DNA from: CADCVW01 sp964251385 | Lineage (GTDB): Bacteria > Pseudomonadota > Alphaproteobacteria > Sphingomonadales > Sphingomonadaceae | Assembly (NCBI GenBank): GCA_964251385.1 | Contig: CAXUJK010000001.1 | Location: forward strand, 930,001-994,000 | DNA: 64,000 nt | Direction: 5' to 3' | Shown here: positions 34,209 to 40,828 of the stretch, one piece after another | Numbering within the stretch: position 1 is the first letter of the stretch | Layout of the letters: the number at the start of each line of letters is the position of its first letter | Translations under genes and position numbers: made by a program | The notes under the pieces: model-generated | Seen by the model: only the letters and a program-made list of their open reading frames with translations | What the model was told of the DNA's origin: nothing | Databases searched by the model: none

Positions 34209-34226
34209 GTTATGTTATGTTATCGC
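34209..34226. promoter_or_regulatory. Zur-box-like repeat upstream of the third exbD
   Basis: GTTATGTTATGTTATC (34209-34224) then GC. The TTATG unit repeats three times, and the inverse strand reads GCGATAACATAACATAAC, close to GCGATACAACATAACAT at 1362-1378 upstream of the zur/merC-like operon. It lies about 30-50 bases before the exbD start at 34178. A Zur-type operator is a reasonable guess; a plain AT-rich promoter element is the alternative. Confidence 0.4.
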
Positions 34227-34246
34227 GTGAGGCAAGCGGGCTGAAC

Positions 34247-34272
34247 AAAAAAAGGCGGGCCGGAGCCCGCCT
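34247..34272 (-). terminator. Rho-independent terminator after the second exbD
   Basis: On the minus strand AGGCGGGC-TCCG-GCCCGCCT (34272 to 34253) forms an eight-base-pair GC stem with a four-base loop, immediately followed by seven T residues (34253-34247). It lies just downstream of the exbD stop at 34299 and separates that gene from the third exbD. Confidence 0.92.
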
Positions 34273-34298
34273 GCGCGATTTCAATGATCGTCCTCCGC

Positions 34299-34730
34299 TT
34301 AAAACTCGCGATACTGCTCGTTCCCGACGAAACCCATTTTCTCCACGCCGACGCGCTTCGTAACCGCGAGAACTTCGTCGACGCGTTCGTAGCGCGCAGT
34401 GGGCTCGGGCTGAAGGTGGAGCTCAGGCGTCGGAGTCATCTGCTGCGTCAGGTCGAGATACTGCGTCAGCGTCGGGAGATCTACGGGGGCTCCGTTCCAC
34501 AATACCGAACCGGCGGCGTCTATAACGATCTTGTTCTTGACCGGATCGATCGGCGGCGGCGTTGGGTCGTCCGTAGGCTGCGGAAGGTCCAGCTTCACGG
34601 CATGCGTCTGGATCGGAATCGTGATGATGAACATGATCAGGAGCACGAGCATGACGTCGATCAACGGCGTCGTGTTCATTTCCATGATCGGTTCGCCCTC
34701 GGAATTATCCGTGGCCATCTGCATGCTCAT
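34299..34730 (-). CDS. exbD: ExbD biopolymer transport protein, second copy
   Basis: A 143-residue ExbD with an N-terminal MSMQMATDNSEGEPIMEMNT, a single membrane helix holding Asp in TTPLIDVMLVLLIMFII, and a periplasmic domain with PELHLQPEPTARYERVDEVL. It works with ExbB and TonB to pass proton-motive force to outer-membrane TonB-dependent receptors. It is 25 bases after the first exbD in the same operon and is followed by a strong terminator. High similarity to the third copy downstream. Confidence 0.94.
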   Translation of the reverse strand: MSMQMATDNSEGEPIMEMNTTPLIDVMLVLLIMFIITIPIQTHAVKLDLPQPTDDPTPPPIDPVKNKIVIDAAGSVLWNGAPVDLPTLTQYLDLTQQMTPTPELHLQPEPTARYERVDEVLAVTKRVGVEKMGFVGNEQYREF

Positions 34731-34755
34731 TGCGGTCTACTCCGACTGATTGGCT

Positions 34756-35244
34756 TTAGCGGCGTATCACGACAGAACCGGCGGGCGGCTCCGAGATAAA
34801 GCCGACGCGGGCGAAACCCGCGCTCTGCATGGTGAAGATCGCACCACCGACGCACTTGTAGGGCGTGTTCACGTCACCGCGGATATGCGCTTCCGGCATG
34901 TTCTCGGGCGTCAGGTTCTGGGCACCGCCCAATTTTTTGACCTCGAGTTCCAGCTTGGCGACCGCCATGTCGAGCAATTCCTTGGAGTTGACCTTCTTCA
35001 TACCCCAATAAACCTCGCAGCCCCCCGCGCCGTCGCCTTTGACGGACAGGGCGACGTTCTCCGGCTTGGTCACGGTCGCCTGGTAGACAACCGACGGCAG
35101 TTTGACGGGAACCGTCTGAACGACGACGGGAATGGCGATCAGGAAGATGATCAGCAGGACCAGCATGACGTCCACCAAAGGTGTCGTGTTGATGTCAGTG
35201 ATCGGGGCGTCGTCGTCCCCGCCGGATGGAACACTTATTGCCAT
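34756..35244 (-). CDS. exbD: ExbD biopolymer transport protein, first copy
   Basis: A 162-residue ExbD starting MAISVPSGGDDDAPITDINT, with the membrane helix containing Asp in TTPLVDVMLVLLIIFLIAIP and a larger periplasmic domain (cysteine in GGCEVYWGMKKV, IRGDVNTPYKCVGGAIF). The two cysteines could form a disulfide. It is more distant from the other two copies, so two exbD lineages exist here. Paired exbD genes next to exbB are usual in sphingomonads. Third gene of the tonB-exbB-exbD operon. Confidence 0.93.
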   Translation of the reverse strand: MAISVPSGGDDDAPITDINTTPLVDVMLVLLIIFLIAIPVVVQTVPVKLPSVVYQATVTKPENVALSVKGDGAGGCEVYWGMKKVNSKELLDMAVAKLELEVKKLGGAQNLTPENMPEAHIRGDVNTPYKCVGGAIFTMQSAGFARVGFISEPPAGSVVIRR

Positions 35245-35313
35245 GTTCGCGCGTCCTGTCTCTGCTTACGCTTGATTGCTGCAAGTCGCGGCCGGATCAC
35301 CGGCCGCGACGGA

Positions 35314-36225
35314 TTAGACGCGCGGCGTGTTCGTCGTGTTCGAAGGCGACGCGCCCGCCCCGACGGTCGGGGTGGCCTGCGCACCCGTGGACGTCATGCC
35401 CGTGCGCAGCGGCTCGGAACCGGCCTGCGTCGGTGCTCCCGCCGTCTTGGTCGTCGCCGTTGGCTTGACCGTCGATCCCGTACCGGAGGTCGCCGTCGTC
35501 GTGGCGCCGCCCGCCTTGGCCATCGCCGGCTTCAGATTGCCGCCCGACACCATGTAGCCGAGCACGTCGTTCGAGAAGTTTCCAATGTCCGCCATGACCG
35601 ACTTGTTGCGACGGATCAGCCAGTTGTAGCCGAGCACGGCCGGAACCGCGACCGCCAAGCCGAGAGCGGTCATGATCAATGCCTCGCCGACCGGACCCGC
35701 AACCGCGTCGATCGACGCCTGACCCGACGCGCCGATCTTGATCAGCGCGCGATAGATACCGATGACGGTGCCGAACAGTCCGATGAACGGCGCTGTCGAT
35801 CCGACAGTCGCGAGGAAGGCGAGCCCGTCGCCGAGCTTTGCCCCGATCGCCTGCTGGCTGCGGCCCAACGACCCGTGCATCCAGTCATGCGCCTCGACCG
35901 GATCGGTAAGCTTGGTGTGCTGCTCCTGTGCGACGAGGCTGTCGTCGACGATCTGCCGGTAGGCGGAGTTCGCCTCGAGCTTGTTCGCGCCGTCGCGAAG
36001 GTTGGGCGAGTTCCAGAAGCCCTGACGCACCGCCTTCGCCTGGTTCATGATCTTCTGCTGTTCGAACAGCTTGGTGAAGATGATGTAGAACGACACGACC
36101 GACATGAGGACGAGAATGCCGAACACCGTTTGCGCGATCAGACCCCCGTCCCTGAGCGCGGCTTGGATACCATAGGGGTTTTCCACGGCGGCGGGAGCGG
36201 CGGCGGTGGCGAACATCAGGATCAT
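35314..36225 (-). CDS. exbB: ExbB/TolQ/MotA proton-channel family protein with extended C-terminus
   Basis: A 303-residue ExbB. Three hydrophobic segments (about 30-52, 130-150, 170-192) carry the proton-channel motif AFLATVGSTAPFIGLFGTVI and EALIMTALGLAVAVPAVLGYN. The first 230 residues align with normal ExbB; the last 70 or so (from about GNLKPAMAKAGGATTTATSG) are a Thr/Ala/Gly/Pro-rich low-complexity tail not found in E. coli ExbB. It forms the pentameric motor with ExbD. Fifty-four bases after tonB in the operon. Confidence 0.93.
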   Translation of the reverse strand: MILMFATAAAPAAVENPYGIQAALRDGGLIAQTVFGILVLMSVVSFYIIFTKLFEQQKIMNQAKAVRQGFWNSPNLRDGANKLEANSAYRQIVDDSLVAQEQHTKLTDPVEAHDWMHGSLGRSQQAIGAKLGDGLAFLATVGSTAPFIGLFGTVIGIYRALIKIGASGQASIDAVAGPVGEALIMTALGLAVAVPAVLGYNWLIRRNKSVMADIGNFSNDVLGYMVSGGNLKPAMAKAGGATTTATSGTGSTVKPTATTKTAGAPTQAGSEPLRTGMTSTGAQATPTVGAGASPSNTTNTPRV

Positions 36226-36279
36226 GTCAATTCATCCTCTTGAAAATCAAAACTGTGCTGAAGGCTTGAGAACTTGAAC

Positions 36280-36981
36280 TTACTGGTTTTCGAGCTGCCA
36301 GCGGATCACGCCGGACGCCGTGTCTCCGACCTTGGCACCACTGCTGTCCGTCGCCGGGGTGAACCTCGCCCGTGACCGCATGAGCCGGCAGGTCGTGGTG
36401 TCCAGCGACGACGAACCGCTCGACGACGTCACCGTGCAGTCGCTGACCCGACCGTCCGGCCCGACAGTCAATCGGAAACTGACGCGACCTTCTTCCTCGT
36501 TGCGCAACGCCGCCGGGGGATAGTCGTCCTGCGACACGTACGAAGCCAGATTGGCGCGCGCCTTGGCCGGTTGCACCCGCACGGGGGGAGGCGGCGGCGG
36601 GGGCGGAGGCGGAGGCGGAGGCGGCGCAACCACAGGAGCCGGTGGTGCCGGTGCCGCGGTGTACGTCACGGGGGCCGGCGGCGGGAATTCACGCTGCGTC
36701 ACCATCTGCGGTGGCGGCGTATTCATGCGCACGATCGGCGGCGGCGTCACCATCGGCGGCGGCTGCGTTTCGGGCTGGTCGGGCGGCGGCGGCGGCGGCT
36801 CTTCCTCGGGCGGAGGTGGCTCCTCCGTGACGTCGAACACATTCATGTCCTTGTCGATCGCCTTGACCGCCTTGTACGCCAGCCCGGTGATGAAGGCATA
36901 CGCCAACAAGGCGTGGATCAACGCGACGATGACGATCGCGACGATCCGGCTCGAACTCATTTTGCGATCAGCGTAGGCCAT
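36280..36981 (-). CDS. tonB: TonB energy transducer with long proline tract
   Basis: A 233-residue TonB. The N-terminal membrane anchor (about residues 11-33, with SSSRIVAIVIVALIHALLAY; the histidine is typical) is followed by a periplasmic Pro/Glu-rich spacer (about 45-140), including a run of 14 consecutive prolines coded by near-repetitive CCN triplets, and a C-terminal TonB box-binding domain with YPPAALRNEEEGRVSFRLTV and CTVTSSSGSSSLD. Translation of the proline run will need EF-P. It leads the operon; the 213 bases upstream (to 37194) hold no gene and are AT-richer than their surroundings, so the promoter is probably there. Confidence 0.94.
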   Translation of the reverse strand: MAYADRKMSSSRIVAIVIVALIHALLAYAFITGLAYKAVKAIDKDMNVFDVTEEPPPPEEEPPPPPPDQPETQPPPMVTPPPIVRMNTPPPQMVTQREFPPPAPVTYTAAPAPPAPVVAPPPPPPPPPPPPPPVRVQPAKARANLASYVSQDDYPPAALRNEEEGRVSFRLTVGPDGRVSDCTVTSSSGSSSLDTTTCRLMRSRARFTPATDSSGAKVGDTASGVIRWQLENQ

Positions 36982-37194
36982 TAACCCGCATCACTCCCAA
37001 TCCGCCGTCAAACCGTTCGGACGTTTTCGCCCTAAACCTCACCGATGACAAGCAAGCTATTAACCAGAATCAATAACGTCTCCGCCACAATATCGGTTGC
37101 AGTAAGGATGCAAGATATCATCGGCGTCGCCATCGTGTCTATCGCCGCGATTGTTCCCATGCAATGCCGCGATGATCAAGCTACGTCGCGCCGG

Positions 37195-37587
37195 TCAGAA
37201 TGATGCAAGGTCGACCCCGACCCCCGCGCAGTCGGCGTAGATGTCGGGTTTGCGCGTCGCGACCCGCAACGCCGTCACGCCGCGACGCGCCGCCACCAGA
37301 TCGTAGATCTCGCGCGCGATCGTTTCCTGCAGGTTGAAGCGGCGCGACGCGGCGAGCCGCGCGATGTCGCCGTGGAGCACGTCGTAGTTCCAGGCGTGCG
37401 CCACCGCGTCGTCCGTGGGAAACGACCGTTCGTCCACCCAGACTTCCACGGTGACGAGCAGGCGTTGCTGCACGCCGACTTCGAAGTCGTGGAAGCCGAT
37501 GTCGACGTTCAGCGCATAATCGTCGAGCGTGATCTTGCGCGTGCGCGGCGACAGCGCGTCGGGAACGAGGCCGTCGAGATGTCTCAT
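37195..37587 (-). CDS. folB: Dihydroneopterin aldolase
   Basis: A 130-residue FolB-family protein. ITLDDYALNVDIGFHDFEVG at about 20-40 and QRLLVTVEVWVD at 40-52 match the N-terminal pterin-binding strands; the NYDVLHGDIARLA and FNLQETIAREIYDLV segments hold the active-site glutamate. It cleaves dihydroneopterin in folate synthesis. The start overlaps the stop of the SDR gene upstream by four bases, so the two are coupled in a pterin operon. The last few residues (AGVGVDLASF) are shorter than in E. coli. Confidence 0.9.
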   Translation of the reverse strand: MRHLDGLVPDALSPRTRKITLDDYALNVDIGFHDFEVGVQQRLLVTVEVWVDERSFPTDDAVAHAWNYDVLHGDIARLAASRRFNLQETIAREIYDLVAARRGVTALRVATRKPDIYADCAGVGVDLASF

Positions 37588-38363
37588 GGCCAGATCCCTT
37601 CAGGAGCGCCCAGGAACTGCACGTCACGGTCGAGTCGCAGGAAGCGCTGACCGCCGTCGATCGTCACCGTCTGCCCCGTCATCGCGGGCGAGGCGATCAG
37701 GAATCGCAGGGCGCGGACGATGTCGTCCGCCTCCACCCCGCGGCCGAGCGCGTTCAACCGGTGCACCGCGTCGAAATCGTCGCGCGACTGCGGACCGGAC
37801 ACGAGCGTCACGGACGGCGCGATCGCACACACGCGAATGCCGCGGCGGGCGAGCGCGCGGGCGAGCAGCTCGGTCAGTTCGGCCAACCCCATTTTGGACA
37901 CTGTGTAGGTAAAGAAATCGGGATTGGGCGCGGCGAGCTTGGCGTCGAGCAGGTTGACGATCAGCCCTCCCTGCCCCGCGGGCACGGTGCGCGCGAACGC
38001 CTGTGCCAGCAGCGCGGGCGCGCGCAGGTTGATGTCCATGTGCCGCGTCCACCCGTCGAGATCGAATTCGTCGGCCGAGTCGTGGACGAAGCGCGACGCG
38101 TTGTTGACGAGCAGCGCGGGCGGCGGAAGCCCGTTCAGCGCGACCACGATGCTGTTGGCGGCTTGCGGGTCGGCGAGATCGGCCTCGACGATGCGCGTCG
38201 CGGGATGCCCGCCGAACCGGGCTTCGGCTTCGTCGCGCGACCGGAGGCAGTGCACGAGCACATGCCATCCGTCGGCGAGCAACGCCTCGACCATGGCCGC
38301 GCCGATGCGTTTTGCGCCGCCGGTGACGATCGCCGTACGGGCGGGCGGGAACTCGGTTGTCAT
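37584..38363 (-). CDS. SDR-family oxidoreductase, pteridine reductase-like (FolM-type)
   Basis: A 259-residue short-chain dehydrogenase: NADP-binding TGGAKRIGAAMVEALLADGW (the TGxxxRIG form typical of pteridine reductases), NNAS, the catalytic tyrosine-lysine pair in YTVSKMGLAEL near residue 160 and IDGGQRFLRLD at the end. Residues between are consistent with FolM/PTR1. Co-transcription with folB supports a dihydropterin substrate. It may act as the dihydrofolate/dihydromonapterin reductase. I leave the symbol blank because the SDR family is too broad. Confidence 0.88.
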   Translation of the reverse strand: MTTEFPPARTAIVTGGAKRIGAAMVEALLADGWHVLVHCLRSRDEAEARFGGHPATRIVEADLADPQAANSIVVALNGLPPPALLVNNASRFVHDSADEFDLDGWTRHMDINLRAPALLAQAFARTVPAGQGGLIVNLLDAKLAAPNPDFFTYTVSKMGLAELTELLARALARRGIRVCAIAPSVTLVSGPQSRDDFDAVHRLNALGRGVEADDIVRALRFLIASPAMTGQTVTIDGGQRFLRLDRDVQFLGAPEGIWP

Positions 38364-38442
38364 CGCACCGTCGCTAGCGCACCATTGCGGCGCGTCAAAG
38401 CGCGGGCGTTGCCGCTTGTCGAAATCGGTCTACATCCGCGCC

Positions 38443-39000
38443 ATGCCTTCGCCCGAACCGCCGCCCGACCTGTCCGGCCTGTCGCTCGCCGACATCGCGC
38501 GGATGGTCGCGGACAAGAAGCTGCCGCCCGTCGAGACCTGGAACCCTTCGCATTGCGGGCACAGCGCGATGCGGATCGCGGCCGACGGCACCTGGTTCCA
38601 CGAAGGAACGGCCATCGCGCGCCCGGCGATGGTGCGGCTGTTCGCCAACATCCTGCGGCGCGAACCCGACGGCCGTCACGTGCTCGTCACGCCCGCCGAA
38701 AGGCTCGACATTGACGTCGACGACGCCCCGTTCGTGGCGGTCGAGGTCAAGAGCGACGGCGAAGGCGCAGCGCGAACCCTCGCATTCCGGCTCAACACGG
38801 GCGACGTCGTGGTCGCGGGCGCGGATCATCCGATGACGATCGCCGACCACGGCCATGGACCGCACCCGTATCTGCGCGTGCGCGGCGGGCTCGACGCGCT
38901 GATCGCGCGTTCGGTCTTCTACGAGCTCGCCGAATGGGCGCTGGCGGAGGACGCGGGCGGACTGTGGAGCGACGGCGCTTTCCTGAAGCTGGACGATTGA
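38443..39000 (+). CDS. DUF1285 protein
   Basis: A 185-residue protein beginning MPSPEPPPDLSGLSLADIAR. The motifs LPPVETWNPSHCGHSAMRIA, DGTWFHEGTAIARPAMVRLF and AERLDIDVDDAPFVAVEV are the DUF1285 signature. A structure of one member showed a beta-rich fold of unknown function. Divergent from the SDR gene by 80 bases and coupled to the Nudix gene (stop-start overlap TTGA), an arrangement conserved in alphaproteobacteria. Confidence 0.92.
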   Translation: MPSPEPPPDLSGLSLADIARMVADKKLPPVETWNPSHCGHSAMRIAADGTWFHEGTAIARPAMVRLFANILRREPDGRHVLVTPAERLDIDVDDAPFVAVEVKSDGEGAARTLAFRLNTGDVVVAGADHPMTIADHGHGPHPYLRVRGGLDALIARSVFYELAEWALAEDAGGLWSDGAFLKLDD

Positions 39001-39587
39001 CGCCCGCCAAGCTCGCCGATCGGCTTGCCGCCGCGCTCGCCTCCGCGCCGCCCGATCTGCTCGGCGGGGACGAGGCGGTTCATCCGCCGGAGGATCCCGT
39101 ATCCGCGGCCGTGCTCGTCGCCGCCGTCGATCGCGCGGAACCGACGCTGCTGCTGACCGTACGCACCGACACGTTGCGCCACCACGCCGGCCAGATCGCC
39201 TTTCCCGGCGGGCGCGTCGAGCCGGGCGAGAGCGTGCAAGCCGCCGCCTTGCGCGAGGCGCAGGAGGAAGTCGGGCTCGATCCCGCGTTGGTGCGGATCG
39301 TCGGAGCCGCCGATCCCTATCGCACCGTCACGGGCTTCCTCGTCGTGCCGGTGGTGGGAATCATCCCGCCCGATCTGCCCCTCGTCGCCGGCGACGGCGA
39401 GGTCGCGGCGTTGTTCGAGGTGCCGCTGGCATTCGCGCTCGATCCCACCAACCACGTGCTGCGCACGATGCGGTGGCAGGGCCAGACCCGAACCTACCGG
39501 GAGATCATTTGGGGCGAGCGCCGCATCTGGGGCGCGACCGCGGCGATGATCGTCAACCTCGCGCGGCGGCTGGAGCGCGTGGCGTGA
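38997..39587 (+). CDS. Nudix hydrolase, CoA pyrophosphatase-like
   Basis: A 196-residue protein from a TTG at 38997 that overlaps the preceding stop by four bases. The Nudix box is complete: GGRVEPGESVQAAALREAQE followed by EVGLDP, with catalytic glutamates. The preceding LLTVRTDTLRHHAGQIAFPG is the NUDT7/NudL-type CoA pyrophosphatase signature (UPF0035). It would hydrolyse CoA or acyl-CoA to phosphopantetheine and ADP. Next to the CCA transferase, to which it is also coupled by a GTGA overlap. Confidence 0.92.
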   Translation: MTPAKLADRLAAALASAPPDLLGGDEAVHPPEDPVSAAVLVAAVDRAEPTLLLTVRTDTLRHHAGQIAFPGGRVEPGESVQAAALREAQEEVGLDPALVRIVGAADPYRTVTGFLVVPVVGIIPPDLPLVAGDGEVAALFEVPLAFALDPTNHVLRTMRWQGQTRTYREIIWGERRIWGATAAMIVNLARRLERVA

Positions 39588-40810
39588 GGCTTGACGCCAT
39601 GCCGTGGCGCGATTGGCCCGGGTTCGTTCGCCTGACCGACGTGCTGGATGCCGCGCACGGGGCGACGCGCGTCGTCGGCGGTGCCGTGCGCGACACGTTG
39701 CTGGGGTTGCCCGTGTCCGACGTCGATCTCGCGACCCGTTTCGCCCCCGAGGACGTGGTACGCAGGCTGGAGGTGGCAGACATCAAGGCGGTGCCGACGG
39801 GTCTCGCGCACGGCACGGTGACCGCGGTGTGCGAAGGGCGACCGTTCGAGGTCACGACGCTGCGCCGCGACGTCCAAACCGACGGCAGGCATGCCACGGT
39901 CGCGTTCACCGAAAGCTGGCAGGAGGATGCGAGCCGCCGCGATTTCACGATCAACGCGCTTTACGCCGACCCGGCGAGCGGCGAGATTTTCGACTATTTC
40001 GGCGGCTTGGACGATCTTGCCGGGCCCTTCCTAGGCGGACCCGTCGTCCGCTTCATCGGCGATCCGCTGCGCCGCATCGCGGAGGACCACTTGCGCATCC
40101 TGCGCTTCTTCCGTTTCCACGCACGATTCGCGAGCGCCCGCGCTCCGGATGCGGCGGGGCTCGCTGCCTGCACCGCGCGCGCCAACGACCTCATGGCCTT
40201 GTCGCGCGAGCGCATTGCGGACGAAATCCTGAAGCTGCTTGCCTTGCCCGCGCCAACGGCGACTCTGGCGCTGATGGTCGACACCGGACTTCTCCTGCCC
40301 GTCCTCCCCGAGATCGATGCCAACGGAGTCGCGGCCTTGGCGCGGCTGGTAGAGACAGAGACGCGCCTCGGCATCGCACCCGACCCGCTGCGGCGGCTTG
40401 CCGCAACCCTGCCCGCCGATCCCAGGATCGTCGATGCGGTCGCGGCGCGCCTGCGGTCGAGCAAGGCGGCGCGGGCGCGGCTCGCCTGTGTCGCCGGACG
40501 AGCCGACGGCGACGCGGACGATCCGGACGCGCTCGCCTACTGGGGTGGCGTGGCATGCGCGCGCGACCGGTTGCTGCTAGGCTCGAGGCCCGATCCGGCG
40601 ACGCTCGCCCGGCTGGACGACTGGCAGAAACCGCGGCTTCCCATCGGCGGCGGCGCGCTGATCGCCCGCGGACTGGAAGCGGGACCGGGTGTGGCCGTCC
40701 TCCTCAAGCATATCGAGACGGCCTGGGTGGAGGCCGGGTTTCCGGACGGTGATGCGTTCGAAACGCTCGTTGGTGCATACGTCGCCGACACTTTGCGCGA
40801 CAGCCGGTAG
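39584..40810 (+). CDS. cca: CCA tRNA nucleotidyltransferase
   Basis: A 408-residue class II nucleotidyltransferase, from a GTG at 39584 (an ATG at 39599 is a possible alternative). The head domain has VVGGAVRDTLLGLPVSDVDL (metal-binding D-x-D) followed by VTTLRRDVQTDGRHATVAFT and ASRRDFTINALYADPASGEI; the neck has RIAEDHLRILRFFRFHARFA. It adds CCA to tRNA 3' ends, needed by the tRNA-Gly gene here that does not encode CCA. The C-terminal half is longer than in E. coli and of unclear role. Confidence 0.93.
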   Translation: MRLDAMPWRDWPGFVRLTDVLDAAHGATRVVGGAVRDTLLGLPVSDVDLATRFAPEDVVRRLEVADIKAVPTGLAHGTVTAVCEGRPFEVTTLRRDVQTDGRHATVAFTESWQEDASRRDFTINALYADPASGEIFDYFGGLDDLAGPFLGGPVVRFIGDPLRRIAEDHLRILRFFRFHARFASARAPDAAGLAACTARANDLMALSRERIADEILKLLALPAPTATLALMVDTGLLLPVLPEIDANGVAALARLVETETRLGIAPDPLRRLAATLPADPRIVDAVAARLRSSKAARARLACVAGRADGDADDPDALAYWGGVACARDRLLLGSRPDPATLARLDDWQKPRLPIGGGALIARGLEAGPGVAVLLKHIETAWVEAGFPDGDAFETLVGAYVADTLRDSR

Positions 40811-40828
40811 TGGGTCCCGGCGGGCGAG

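Noticed and set aside
36587..36625. GGC/GGA microsatellite-like run on the plus strand
   Set aside because: It is the codon repeat for the proline tract of TonB on the minus strand, not a separate element.
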